The notes under the pieces are model-generated. The model ran no database searches and was not told the origin of the DNA. It saw only the letters and a program-made list of their open reading frames with translations. DNA of 64,000 nucleotides from Rhodothermia bacterium (lineage in GTDB: Bacteria; Bacteroidota; Rhodothermia; Rhodothermales; JAAAOL01): positions 104,476 to 168,475 of the forward strand of contig JAUIDY010000001.1 in NCBI GenBank assembly GCA_030428385.1, read 5' to 3'. The position numbers were made by a program, and so were the translations under genes. This document shows positions 1 to 8,833 of this stretch, piece by piece. Numbering within the stretch: the stretch's first letter is position 1; each line of letters starts with the position of its first letter.

Positions 1-1
1 C

Positions 2-361
2 CCTCAACGCACGTACAAGCTGCAACCGGTATTCTGGCCTAAACAAAGTGGGCACCCTTCCAAGTGGGGCTGGAACCAGTCACACCGTGATGTCCGCTAC
101 GTGTGGGGCTGGGATCCCAAAAACAGCGGACAACAGAATGGCCTGTATGGCTCTCATGTTGGATTTCCATTTCGCGTAGGCAAGGTTCATTACATCCTGT
201 GGGTGACGCCAAAAATTGCCTTTCTCGAAGGGATCAATGTAGGCGCTTCAAAGACCATCACGGTGCAGAACGTGAACCGTACTGGCTTCCCCAAAACGAG
301 CACCGCCCTCACTGACGCAAGCAACCATGGTAGCTTCGGGCTGTGGGTGGTGACCCGATAG
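2..361 (+). CDS. Unknown-family protein, paralogue 1 of 3 (5' end outside window)
   Basis: The open frame enters from the left edge and ends at a stop at 359-361, so about 119 C-terminal residues are visible. They match the C-terminal halves of the next two genes: a GWNQSH block, then WGWDPK, an NG..G.H.GFPF block, YILWVTP and a Gly-Phe-Pro-Lys stretch before a Trp-Val ending. I do not recognise the family. The visible part shows no membrane segment; the N-terminus and any signal are out of view. An ATG at 101 is internal to the conserved domain and is not a credible start. It belongs to a tandem array with the genes at 460 and 1291. Confidence 0.75.
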   Translation, partial: PQRTYKLQPVFWPKQSGHPSKWGWNQSHRDVRYVWGWDPKNSGQQNGLYGSHVGFPFRVGKVHYILWVTPKIAFLEGINVGASKTITVQNVNRTGFPKTSTALTDASNHGSFGLWVVTR

Positions 362-459
362 GTTGTAACGATCAGGCAGCGTGGCATTTTTTTGTGCTAA
401 TTAGGGTGTGTGTCTCGCATTATTAAGCATCCCCCCTTCCATAAAACGCCTGTTGGTCC

Positions 460-1227
460 ATGCCCACCGACACCTATCCCGGCGATGCTGCCTACACCCA
501 GATCATCCAGCAACTGCGGCAAGCCCTTGCCAACGACCGGCTCAACTTTCCCTGGGCCAACCGCAATGGGGTGTCGCGGCAAGCGCTGTGTCGGTTGCTG
601 ATACAACGCCATTTTAACGCCCGCAACAACGGCATGGGCCAGACCAACGCTGACTGGCTCGGCTGCGACGTCACGCAGGCCCAACTTGAAGCGGCGTGCC
701 TGGCCGCGCTGAACCAGCCGAGCGGCTTTGGGGCCAACCATAGCTGGAGCGACTGGAGCGGGACGCACCGAGGTACCTGGTATGCCCCCAACCAGCAGTT
801 TCAGGACGAAGCCCGCTGGGAAGCCCCGCGCCGCATCCCCACGAAGGTGCAAGGCGACAACGCTGCCAATGGGCAGCCGCGTGTGTACAGCGGACAGCGC
901 GTAAACTGGCCCGGTCGCCAAGAGGGCAACTGGGGCTGGAACCAGTCACACCCCGAGGTGCCTTATATCTGGGGCTGGGACCCTAAAGAAAACGGCAACG
1001 AAAACGGACAAGTTGGTGCCCACCTGGGCATCCCCTTTTCCATTGGTGCGTGCAAATATATCCTCTGGATCACGCCCAAAACGGCTTATTTCGAGGGCAT
1101 CAATACGAGCCATCAAGTGACGCGTACCGTCAATGGGAAACAGGTACGTGGCTTTCCGAAGGCCAGCGTGGAACTCCCCAATCCGCAAGGAAACGGCGGA
1201 TGTGGCCAATGGCTCGTACAGCGGTGA
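460..1227 (+). CDS. Unknown-family protein, paralogue 2 of 3
   Basis: A 255-residue protein with no signal peptide or membrane segment, so probably cytoplasmic or exported by a non-Sec route. Residues 1-85 form an N-terminal domain with a Tyr-Pro-Gly start, a Leu-Cys-Arg pair region and a WLGCD motif. Residues about 150-255 form the conserved domain with GWNQSH, WGWDPKE, a Gly-rich H.GIPF block, YILWITP and FEGIN. Tryptophan, Asn and Gly are strikingly abundant. No catalytic motif is known to me. The third copy follows after 63 bases, and there is no clear Shine-Dalgarno. Function unknown. Confidence 0.8.
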   Translation: MPTDTYPGDAAYTQIIQQLRQALANDRLNFPWANRNGVSRQALCRLLIQRHFNARNNGMGQTNADWLGCDVTQAQLEAACLAALNQPSGFGANHSWSDWSGTHRGTWYAPNQQFQDEARWEAPRRIPTKVQGDNAANGQPRVYSGQRVNWPGRQEGNWGWNQSHPEVPYIWGWDPKENGNENGQVGAHLGIPFSIGACKYILWITPKTAYFEGINTSHQVTRTVNGKQVRGFPKASVELPNPQGNGGCGQWLVQR

Positions 1228-1290
1228 CCGCTTTTATCCAAGGATTACGTATTCCTCATTACCACGTGCTCCTACCAATCGAAGAGAACC

Positions 1291-2040
1291 ATGGGACAAC
1301 AAGACGTTTATCCGGGCCACGGGCGTTACGGACGCATCGTACAACGTATGCTGACCGAGCTTCGCGACGGCACCATCGACCTAAATTGGCGCAACCGGCA
1401 GGACGTGAGTATTAACACACTCTGCCGGGACCTCGTGGCCCGTCATTTTCAGGTTCCCGCTCAGGGTCAGGTGTCCAATGCCGCCTGGCTGGGCTGTGAC
1501 CAACAGGCATCAACCATTCGTGCCGCTGCGATCCGGGCCGTAAATAACCAGCAAGGCCTTGGGAATCAGTATCCCTGGACCAACTGGGCCGGCACACATT
1601 ACGGACACTGGCACTCTCCGCCCCAATATTCCCCGGGTGCTGATACGGCCATTTGGGAACAGCCACAGAGTGTCCCCTCCCGGCATGGCCCCCGCCGCAC
1701 GTACAGCCACCAGCGGGTACACTGGCCCGCCCACCGAAAATGGGGCTGGAATCAGTCGCACCCTGATGTGCGCTACGTCTGGGGCTGGGATCCCAAAGAG
1801 GCCGGGCAGGCCAACGGAGAGCATGGCTCCCACGTTGGGTTTCCATTCAACGTAGGCCGCTGCTATTACATCCTGTGGGTGACACCGCGAACCGCTTTTC
1901 TAGAAGGCATCAACAGGGGACGACAGGTCACGCTTACCGTAGAAGGGACCCGCCGGTCGGGGTATCCCAAAACCAGCGCCGAGTTGCCCAACGCCAGCGG
2001 CGCGGCAGGCTTCGGGCAATGGGTCGTTTCCACGCGCTAA
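1291..2040 (+). CDS. Unknown-family protein, paralogue 3 of 3
   Basis: A 249-residue paralogue of the preceding gene, colinear over its whole length. It keeps the N-terminal Tyr-Pro-Gly-His start, the LCRDLVARHF helix, WLGCD, GWNQSHPDVRYVWGWDPKE and the FLEGIN block. Conservation is clearly higher in the C-terminal half. The start ATG at 1291 follows a purine-rich GAAGAGAACC. It has no signal peptide and no membrane helix. The gene ends 40 bases before a perfect parS site. Tandem triplication suggests either variant selection, as in effectors, immunity or lectin-like families, or simple dosage; the sequence does not say which. Confidence 0.8.
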   Translation: MGQQDVYPGHGRYGRIVQRMLTELRDGTIDLNWRNRQDVSINTLCRDLVARHFQVPAQGQVSNAAWLGCDQQASTIRAAAIRAVNNQQGLGNQYPWTNWAGTHYGHWHSPPQYSPGADTAIWEQPQSVPSRHGPRRTYSHQRVHWPAHRKWGWNQSHPDVRYVWGWDPKEAGQANGEHGSHVGFPFNVGRCYYILWVTPRTAFLEGINRGRQVTLTVEGTRRSGYPKTSAELPNASGAAGFGQWVVSTR

Positions 2041-2079
2041 CGGCTTCCACGTCTGGCGACGTGTGTTCTGTCCCAAAAA

Positions 2080-2095
2080 TGTTTCACGTGAAACA
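2080..2095. promoter_or_regulatory. parS: parS centromere site (ParB-binding)
   Basis: TGTTTCACGTGAAACA is a perfect 16-bp palindrome and an exact match to the bacterial parS consensus bound by ParB. It lies in the gap between two convergent genes (the third paralogue and mnmG), so it does not look like a promoter operator. parS sites cluster near the replication origin, in line with the rpmH-to-mnmG gene block and the oriC candidate at 57 kb. Confidence 0.92.
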
Positions 2096-2117
2096 TTCCT
2101 AAAACCTCAACAGCCTC

Positions 2118-4031
2118 TTACGCCGCCCCGGATGACGCCGTCGAGGCAAAGCCGCCCTTCTTCAGCAGCACCATCAGCATGGAGATGTCGGCGGGACTGA
2201 CGCCGCTGATGCGCGATGCCTGGCCGAGGTTCTCGGGCTGAATCTTGCTGAGCTTCTCGCGCGCCTCCATCGTGATGTTAGCGACCGCGTGGTAGTCGAA
2301 ATCTGGAGGAATGGGCTTTTCTTCGAGCTGCTCCATCTTGGCGACCAACTCGGCCTGCCGGTCCACGTAACCCGCATATTTCAACTCGATCTCCACCAAC
2401 CGCACCACCGACTCCATTCCCGGAGCAGGCGTCACGATGTCATCGTATTGCCCGGTGTGATGGAGCATCGTTTCCAGATCTACCTCCGGCCGCAGCGCCA
2501 GCTTGGCTAACCGCTCCGGCTGATCGATGGATGACGTGCCCACCGATGCAAGGAAATCATTAACAGCTTCTGGACGCGCATTGGTGCTTTCGAGCGCCGT
2601 TTTGGTTTGGGAGACGGCTTCCTGCTTCGCGAGCATCCGCTCGTAGCGTTCGCGCGTGGCAAGGCCCAATTCGTATCCGAGTTCTGTAAGCCGAAAATCG
2701 GCGTTGTCCTGCCGCAGCAAAATGCGATGCTCGGCGCGGCTGGTAAACATGCGATACGGCTCGTCGGTGCCCTTCGCCACGAGATCATCCAGCAGCACGC
2801 CGATGTACGCCTGCGAGCGTTTCAGCACCAGCGGCTCTTCGCTCCGCAACCGCCGTACTGCGTTGATGCCCGCCATCAACCCCTGCGCTGCCGCCTCTTC
2901 ATAACCGGTCGTGCCGTTGATCTGTCCAGCGAAAAAGAGCCCTTGCACCCGCTTGGTCTCCAGGCTGTAGCGGATCTGGTACGGCGGGAAGTAGTCGTAC
3001 TCAATCGCATACCCGGGCCGGAGCAGGTGCGCGTTCTCCAGCCCCGGCACCGTTTTTAATGCCTCGGCCTGCACTTCCTCGGGCAAACTGGTCGAAAATC
3101 CGTTGACGTACACCTCAAACGTGCGGCGGCCTTCCGGCTCCAGAAAAAGCTGGTGGCGGTCCTTGTCGGCGAAGCGGTCGATCTTGTCCTCAATGGATGG
3201 GCAATAGCGCGGGCCCTTCCCTTGAATACGCCCTGAGAACATCGGACTGCGGTCAAAGCCGGTGCGCAGCAGATCATGCGTCTCCGGCGAGGTGTAGGTC
3301 ACCCAACAGGGAAGCTGATCGTCGGGCAACGAATCCGTGAGGTACGAAAAGGGGCTGGCTTCGGGATCGCCGGGTTGTTCGAGCAAACCGCTGTAGTCGA
3401 TGGTGCGCCCGTCGATGCGGGGCGGCGTGCCGGTTTTCAGCCGCCCGCTTTCGAAACCCAGGTTGTGTAGACACGCAGTGAGCCCCGTAGAAGCCCGCTC
3501 CCCCATGCGACCGCCACCGTAGTTGCGCTCTCCGATGTGGATGAGCCCGTTCATAAAGGTGCCGCTCGTGAGGATGACAGCGCGGGTTTTAAACGTTCGG
3601 TCCAACTGCGTCCGCACACCCGTGATTTGGCCGTCTTCGACCAGCACGTCGGTGACCATGTCGGCCCGCATAAACAGGTTGGGGATCGACTCCAGTTCTT
3701 CGCGGACGGCGGTGGCGTATTCAGCACGGTCGCACTGCGCACGCGGTCCCCACACCGCCGGGCCTTTGCGCTGGTTCAGCATCCGAAACTGAATGCCCGC
3801 CTTGTCGGTGATGCGCCCCATGATGCCGCCGAGCGCATCGATCTCGCGTACGATGTGTCCTTTGCCGATACCACCGATGGCCGGATTACACGACATCTGC
3901 CCGATGGCGTCGAGCTTCATCGTGATGAGCAACGTACGGGCACCCATCCGCGCCGCCGCCGCCGCTGCCTCGGAGCCCGCATGCCCGCCGCCAACAACAA
4001 TTACATCAAAAGCGTGCGTGTCTGTCATCAT
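2118..4031 (-). CDS. mnmG: tRNA uridine-5-carboxymethylaminomethyl modification enzyme MnmG (GidA)
   Basis: A 637-residue FAD protein of normal MnmG length. With MnmE it installs the carboxymethylaminomethyl group on U34 of certain tRNAs. Near the N-terminus is the Rossmann motif [17 protein letters not shown], followed by the family segments [13 protein letters not shown] and [22 protein letters not shown]. Further on are [15 protein letters not shown] and [10 protein letters not shown], and the C-terminal region has the [16 protein letters not shown] helical domain. The start may be either of two adjacent ATG codons (4031 or 4028). MnmE, its partner, is encoded about 1 kb upstream on the same strand, separated by an HTH fragment gene. 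Confidence 0.97.
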   Translation of the reverse strand: MMTDTHAFDVIVVGGGHAGSEAAAAAARMGARTLLITMKLDAIGQMSCNPAIGGIGKGHIVREIDALGGIMGRITDKAGIQFRMLNQRKGPAVWGPRAQCDRAEYATAVREELESIPNLFMRADMVTDVLVEDGQITGVRTQLDRTFKTRAVILTSGTFMNGLIHIGERNYGGGRMGERASTGLTACLHNLGFESGRLKTGTPPRIDGRTIDYSGLLEQPGDPEASPFSYLTDSLPDDQLPCWVTYTSPETHDLLRTGFDRSPMFSGRIQGKGPRYCPSIEDKIDRFADKDRHQLFLEPEGRRTFEVYVNGFSTSLPEEVQAEALKTVPGLENAHLLRPGYAIEYDYFPPYQIRYSLETKRVQGLFFAGQINGTTGYEEAAAQGLMAGINAVRRLRSEEPLVLKRSQAYIGVLLDDLVAKGTDEPYRMFTSRAEHRILLRQDNADFRLTELGYELGLATRERYERMLAKQEAVSQTKTALESTNARPEAVNDFLASVGTSSIDQPERLAKLALRPEVDLETMLHHTGQYDDIVTPAPGMESVVRLVEIELKYAGYVDRQAELVAKMEQLEEKPIPPDFDYHAVANITMEAREKLSKIQPENLGQASRISGVSPADISMLMVLLKKGGFASTASSGAA

Positions 4032-4116
4032 CTATTCCCAACATTGGGTGTGCCAAAGTAGCTGTCGTGGGTTGTACGCAAAACCAGCGTTTCTGAGCCA
4101 TTTTTGCACGCGACAG

Positions 4117-4187
4117 GTGGTTTGTCACAATGCGGCCGTTTGCAATGTCACGCCGCCTATTGGTTTGTCACGTGGTTTGTCGCAATG
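4117..4187. repeat. Cluster of GTGGTTTGTCRCAATG repeats, possible transposon-end binding sites
   Basis: GTGGTTTGTCACAATG at 4117-4132 recurs as GTGGTTTGTCGCAATG at 4172-4187, with a partial copy TGGTTTGTCACG at 4161-4172. The repeats stand in the same orientation, between the mnmG start and the 3' end of the HTH gene at 4199. Multiple short direct repeats next to a Mu-type transposase HTH domain resemble the end-binding sites of Mu/Tn552-like transposons. They could instead be an operator array upstream of mnmG, which would be read leftward from here. Confidence 0.5.
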
Positions 4188-4198
4188 AACCCACGGGG

Positions 4199-4678
4199 TC
4201 AATCGCGCATCTTGGTGAGGAAGCGCTGCACGGTGCGCAGGTCGGGAAGTTCCGCCTTCGGCATCTGTTCACGGAGCACGGACAGCATCTCCGTGGCGGT
4301 GCAATCGGGATGATCAGCGAGGTGGTGCATCGCCACCTTGCGTAACGGCGAGCCCGGATCGAAGTACGACGCGTAGGTGCGCTCACTGCGTTTGCCGTAG
4401 TCATCCGAGAGCCCGATGAGCCCGCCCTCTTCCAACCGCTCCGCCCACCGCCGCATGGTCCGCCCCGAGACCTTGTCGTACACCGCATACACGCGCGTAT
4501 CGACAGGCGCCTCGCCGTTGTTGAATTGCTGAGCCAGTGTTTCTAATGCTTTGCGCGTGGACGCCCCTGTTTGCTCGCGCAGGCGGTAATACTGATGCAG
4601 CAACGACAGCCGGGCCAGAAGGCGCTCAAATGCGGCGTCCTCAAGGTGGGCGAACATCTCAGCAAGGTTGTTGGGCAT
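4199..4678 (-). CDS. Mu-transposase-like helix-turn-helix protein (likely fragment)
   Basis: A 159-residue, soluble, mostly helical protein. Residues about 65-95 (VSGRTMRRWAERLEEGGLIG) are the second-helix region of the winged DNA-binding domain found at the N-terminus of Mu/IS30-type DDE transposases, followed by a second helical DNA-binding segment to the C-terminus. The catalytic DDE integrase domain that should follow is absent: the frame stops and mnmG comes next. It is therefore a remnant or a stand-alone DNA-binding protein. It sits between mnmG and mnmE, which are often neighbours, so it may mark an old insertion. The repeats at 4117-4187 would be the matching element end. Confidence 0.6.
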   Translation of the reverse strand: MPNNLAEMFAHLEDAAFERLLARLSLLHQYYRLREQTGASTRKALETLAQQFNNGEAPVDTRVYAVYDKVSGRTMRRWAERLEEGGLIGLSDDYGKRSERTYASYFDPGSPLRKVAMHHLADHPDCTATEMLSVLREQMPKAELPDLRTVQRFLTKMRD

Positions 4679-5092
4679 GGAGGGAATGAAACGGAGGAAT
4701 GAAACGTGAAGACGTAAAACGTGAGGGTGCCCTCCTTCTAGGCGGTGGGTGGGTTCAACGTTTCACGTGTGACAACCGAACCAGTTGATACGGCTTCTTC
4801 AGAATGACGGTGCCTCCCTCTATTTTCCCCTCTGATAACATCCGCACGCATCATGTGCGAGACAGGCTCCAGTGAGAAGGGAATGGGAGCGGTTGAACCT
4901 GAGCGTGCGAGTTAGATCTATGGGTTGGGTAGAAGAAGCGAGCCAGGTCAGATAATACCAAGTCTACAACGGGTGAGGTCGCCACGTCGCCGTCGGCTCC
5001 TCGCGATGTCAAGCTACCACCATTGCCCTGCAACGCGTTCACGTTTTACACATCACGTTTACTACGTCAGTCGCTTTGCTCGTGTCACGAAT
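4679..5092. other. 414-bp intergenic region with a degenerate parS-like site
   Basis: I see no gene here. At 4759-4774 the sequence CGTTTCACGTGTGACA matches 13 of 16 positions of parS, including the TTTCACGTG core; it may be a weak ParB site or a decayed copy. Short near-repeats of a (G)TTTYACRYG word occur on both sides (for example around 4700-4730 and 5040-5060). No convincing terminator follows mnmE. Confidence 0.4.
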
Positions 5093-6433
5093 CTACTTCC
5101 CGATGCAGAAGCGGGAAAAGATCTGGTCCAGCACGTCTTCGTTGGTAATCTCACCGGTAATCGCTCCGAGTTCCTCCAAGGCTTTACGCAGGTCAATGGC
5201 GAGGAGGTCGCCGGGGACCTGAAGCGCGAGGCCGCGACGGGCATCCTGAACGGCGTCCAGCGCCGAAGCGAGGTGCTGGCGGTGCCGCTGGTTCATCACC
5301 ACGGCGGAGGAATCGGTGTCGCTAAGGTCGGAGGCCACCGTGTCTACGAGGATGCGGATCAGCGGATCGAGCATGGCCTCATCAGCCGTGGCGTGTTTCG
5401 CGGAAAGCACGAGCGTGTCGGCAGGCACAGCGGGTGCGTCGCCAAGCAGATCCGCTTTGTTGGCAATACACAACACCGGGAGTTGGGTGCGGACGTCGTC
5501 CAGCAACGCCTGTTCATCTAGGTCGAGGCCATGCGTGAGGTCGTAGACATAGAGCAACACATCGGCGTGGTCGATGGCGCGGCGGGCGCGGCGCACGCCT
5601 TCGGCTTCGATCTCGTCGGCGGTGGCGCGGAGACCAGCGGTGTCTACAAACCGAAAGCGTAGCCCCTCGATTTCGGCCTCGGCTTCGATCTCGTCGCGGG
5701 TAGTGCCCGGTGTGGCGCTCACAATGGCACGGTCGCGGCCCACGAGGGCATTGAGCAAGGTGGACTTGCCCGCGTTCGGTCTGCCGCCAATGACCACCCG
5801 TACCCCGTCGCGCAACAGCTCACCGACACGGTACGACTTCAGCAAGCCTTCCAACGTGTGGGTCGTGCTTTCAAGCAATCGCTCTAGCCGCTGCAAATCT
5901 GCAAACGCTACGTCTTCTTCCGCGAAGTCGAGTTCCAGTTCGATGAAGGCGCACAGTTCCAGCAATTCATCGCGCAGGTGCTGCAGGTGCTCGGAGTAGC
6001 GCCCTTGCAGTTGCTGCAGCGACACGCGGTGCGCCCGCGACGACGAGGCGTGAATGAGGTCGGCGACGGCTTCGGCCTGCGCGAGGTCGAGCTTACCATT
6101 CAGGAAGGCGCGTTGCGTGAACTCGCCGGGTTGTGCCAGCCGTGCCCCGTGCTGCACCAGCGTTTCGAGAATCATCGGCGGCGCAAAGTCGCCCCCGTGG
6201 CAAGTGATTTCCGAGCGTGGCGCACGATACACGGTCGCCACCACCTGATCAATCGGTGCACCATCGGCGGTGAGCAGATGACCAACATGCACGGTGTGCG
6301 AATCCACCGCCCGCAGGTCGCGTCCCTGAAAACATGACGCCACCACCTCCACCGCTTCCGGCCCCGACACCCGCACAATCGCCAGCGCCGCCTGGCCCCG
6401 CGCCGTTGCTATGGCCGCTATGGTTGTTGACAT
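5093..6433 (-). CDS. mnmE: tRNA modification GTPase MnmE (TrmE)
   Basis: A 446-residue protein from the chosen ATG at 6433, where it begins MSTTIAAIATARG as is typical for the family; an ATG 12 codons upstream (6469) is possible but adds non-conserved residues. It has an N-terminal tetrahydrofolate-binding domain, then a helical domain, into which a G domain is inserted with GRPNAGKSTLLNALVG (P loop), DTAGLR (switch II) and NKAD. It ends in FCIGK, the diagnostic MnmE C-terminus with the essential cysteine. It forms the U34 modification complex with MnmG. No clear Shine-Dalgarno precedes it. Confidence 0.97.
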   Translation of the reverse strand: MSTTIAAIATARGQAALAIVRVSGPEAVEVVASCFQGRDLRAVDSHTVHVGHLLTADGAPIDQVVATVYRAPRSEITCHGGDFAPPMILETLVQHGARLAQPGEFTQRAFLNGKLDLAQAEAVADLIHASSSRAHRVSLQQLQGRYSEHLQHLRDELLELCAFIELELDFAEEDVAFADLQRLERLLESTTHTLEGLLKSYRVGELLRDGVRVVIGGRPNAGKSTLLNALVGRDRAIVSATPGTTRDEIEAEAEIEGLRFRFVDTAGLRATADEIEAEGVRRARRAIDHADVLLYVYDLTHGLDLDEQALLDDVRTQLPVLCIANKADLLGDAPAVPADTLVLSAKHATADEAMLDPLIRILVDTVASDLSDTDSSAVVMNQRHRQHLASALDAVQDARRGLALQVPGDLLAIDLRKALEELGAITGEITNEDVLDQIFSRFCIGK

Positions 6434-6530
6434 CGGTGCGCTGAGGTGAACGGTTTGGTGAGACGGCACGGCGTTGGGTTGATCTACCGCCGTGGGTTCA
6501 GTTTGGAGGGATGGGTGTTTGAGGGTGTAG

Positions 6531-6886
6531 GAGTATGGGAGGAAACCGCAAATCGTCCAATGGAAAAATGCAGCAGCATCTCAATTCCCACATTGCTACA
6601 AATCGGAAAAAGCGTCGGGAAACATAGATCGGGCTGTCTTCTCAGGAATAACGTGGGCTTCTCTCAAATTCACTTCCCAATAGACACCGCAATGGGGGCA
6701 GTAGTGCAAGAAAACGGGACCTTGCGATACCGCTAGTCTTGCTGGTGGTGGCCACATTCCAGCATAAATCCCCTGGCGACAACGAGCGCAACCTTTATCG
6801 TGGCCTTCTTCCATGTGACAAAGCCGATGTTGATACGTGCCCAAATAAACAGGCTACTTCACACCAACACAACTACTCCCATACTC
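6531..6886. repeat. 11-bp inverted repeat bracketing the small zinc-ribbon gene
   Basis: GAGTATGGGAG at 6531-6541 and its exact complement CTCCCATACTC at 6876-6886 flank the small gene at 6596-6844. Just outside, GGGTGTAGGAGT (left) resembles the complement of the right flank, GGGTGTGGGAGT. The arrangement suggests a small cassette, though it could also be chance in short G-rich intergenic sequence. Confidence 0.35.
6596..6844 (-). CDS. Small putative zinc-ribbon protein
   Basis: An 82-residue protein with two CxxC knuckles: Cys-Ala-Arg-Cys near residues 19-22 and HYCPHCGVYWE near residues 47-57. This is the layout of a small rubredoxin-like or zinc-ribbon fold. The middle GIYAGMWPPPARL and the AHVIPEKTARSMFPD tail resemble small hypothetical proteins found scattered in Planctomycetes and Bacteroidota; I recall no function. 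It lies between mnmE and yidC, a place normally without such a gene, and is bracketed by an inverted repeat. Its size and composition leave some chance that it is not expressed. Confidence 0.55.
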   Translation of the reverse strand: MGTYQHRLCHMEEGHDKGCARCRQGIYAGMWPPPARLAVSQGPVFLHYCPHCGVYWEVNLREAHVIPEKTARSMFPDAFSDL

Positions 6887-6920
6887 AGAGACTCCCACAC
6901 CCAACGACGCCCTAATGTGA

Positions 6921-8723
6921 TCACTTCACCCGCGCTTTCCGGGCTTTGCGATCCGCCTTCTTTTTATTCGTGGCTTTTCCGTTCGGGCGGGCCTTGCCGT
7001 TCGTGTTCCCGTCGTCGTCTTTTGCTTTTTCTATCGAGGCATTGATGAACTTCTGCTGGACGGCGGTCACCACGTTATAGATGAGGTAATAGAGGCTGAG
7101 GCCGGAGGGGAAGCGGTTAAAAATGACAAAGATGAAGACCGGCATCAGGTACGTGAACATCTTCATCTGCGGATTCGATGTTGCTGCATTGCCCTGCTGA
7201 ATCCGCATCTGAACAATCATCGACAGCCCCATGAGGATGGTAAAACCAGCGACGAAGTTGCCATAAAATGGAATTGTAAACGGCAAATCGAAAATCACAT
7301 CCGGTGCCGAGAGGTCGCTGGCCCACAGGAAGCTTTGCTGGCGGATCTGAATGGACTGCTGCAAATACTGCCACAACGCGATAATGATGGGATACTGCAA
7401 CAGCATGGGCATACAACCGCCGAGCGGGTTAACACCCGTCTCCTTGTACATCTTCATCATCGCCTGCTGCTGCTTCTGCGGATCGTCGCCATACTTTTCC
7501 TTGATGGCTTCCATCTTCGGCTGCAACTCGCGCATCCGGGCCATGCTGCGGTACGACGAGCGCGTGAGCGGGAAGAGCAGCAGCTTCAGGATGATGGCGA
7601 AGACAATAATGACGAGGCCGTAGTTGGGCAGAAACTTCGCCAGAAACGTAAAGGAGGGGATAAAGATGAATTTGGCAAGCGGGCGCGTCATCCACTCGAA
7701 CGCATCCCAACCATAGTCGATCATGTCATACAGCCCGAGGTCGTATGCCGTGATGCGGTAAAACTCCAGCGGGCCCATGTAGAGGCGGTAGGCATCCACC
7801 TCAGCAGGAGGTCCGGGCATCAACAGGCTGGCGGTAAAGTATTCATTCACCGTCCCGGCTTCCGGGTTGCCGGTGCGCTCACCGATGAGTTCGGCGGCAT
7901 CAGCGAGACGATCTGGGATGACAACAGCCCCGAAATACTTGTTTTTGACCCCGATCCACGACACGCTGCCCCTTAATGTGCGTTCCGCATATTCGTCGCT
8001 GGCGAGCGTGATGCCATCCACGTCGGTGCCGCTGCGTGCGTGGGCGCCGTGATGCGTCAGTTCGGTATCCTGCGTGTTGGCGTTCTCTGAAAACGGCACC
8101 GCCCCGTTCCAGACCAACTCATAACCCTCGGGCGTCATGTAGGTCGCCACGTTGGTCTCCTCGATCCGGAAGCCCACTTCATAGGACTCGGGCGTAAAGG
8201 TGTACACGTAGCGCAACGTCCCTTCCCCAACCGCTGCCTCAAACGCCAACTCCCGTTCTGTGCTCGAAGCATCGAGGCGGTCCTCGGTGATCGACGGCGT
8301 AAAGAAGAACGTCCGCGTATCCACCACATGACTGTTGGGCGTCGTAAACACCATGCCCATCGCCCCTTCGCTGTCGGGGTCGACCAGTTCTACCGGCGTC
8401 TCCTGGTCGAACATGGTGAACTGCTTCAGTTCAAACGACAGAAGCGTAGCGCCTTTGGTGGAAAACTGCGCCGTATAGAGATCGGTCTCAACGGTGAGAA
8501 TCTGCGCCTCGCCTTGTTGCACACGAGCCAGCAGCGAATCACTGACCAGGGAAGGTGCTTCGGCAAGCTCAGGGGTGGTGGAGGGCGGCTCAACCGGAGT
8601 TATTTGCTGGGTGGGATTATCAGGCGTGACCTCAGGCTCTTGTGGAGGCGGTGCCAACCAGAAGAGCCACACAAACATGATGATGGCAATGAGGACGGTC
8701 CCAATAAGGGTATTTCGATCCAC
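6921..8723 (-). CDS. yidC: Membrane protein insertase YidC
   Basis: A 600-residue inner-membrane insertase. I choose the GTG at 8723 because a textbook GGAGG lies 7 bases upstream and the protein then begins with the expected membrane anchor (DRNTLIGTVLIAIIMFVWLFWL). A long periplasmic beta domain follows (residues about 60-330), then the five-helix insertase core with a Met- and Gln-rich cytoplasmic hairpin and GGCMPMLLQYPI. The C-terminus is strongly basic and Lys/Arg-rich, as in YidC proteins that contact ribosomes. It sits downstream of rnpA and rpmH as in most bacteria. No yidD gene is present between them. Confidence 0.97.
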   Translation of the reverse strand: MDRNTLIGTVLIAIIMFVWLFWLAPPPQEPEVTPDNPTQQITPVEPPSTTPELAEAPSLVSDSLLARVQQGEAQILTVETDLYTAQFSTKGATLLSFELKQFTMFDQETPVELVDPDSEGAMGMVFTTPNSHVVDTRTFFFTPSITEDRLDASSTERELAFEAAVGEGTLRYVYTFTPESYEVGFRIEETNVATYMTPEGYELVWNGAVPFSENANTQDTELTHHGAHARSGTDVDGITLASDEYAERTLRGSVSWIGVKNKYFGAVVIPDRLADAAELIGERTGNPEAGTVNEYFTASLLMPGPPAEVDAYRLYMGPLEFYRITAYDLGLYDMIDYGWDAFEWMTRPLAKFIFIPSFTFLAKFLPNYGLVIIVFAIILKLLLFPLTRSSYRSMARMRELQPKMEAIKEKYGDDPQKQQQAMMKMYKETGVNPLGGCMPMLLQYPIIIALWQYLQQSIQIRQQSFLWASDLSAPDVIFDLPFTIPFYGNFVAGFTILMGLSMIVQMRIQQGNAATSNPQMKMFTYLMPVFIFVIFNRFPSGLSLYYLIYNVVTAVQQKFINASIEKAKDDDGNTNGKARPNGKATNKKKADRKARKARVK

Positions 8724-8833
8724 AGTCGAGCCTCCAGAGAAGTGCCTACCGGGTAGGCGGCCTATAGGTAGCGCAGGGTATAAGGAGCGGGGTACGGAAG
8801 GGTTCGAGGGCAGTTCCACCACTCATCGAAGAT

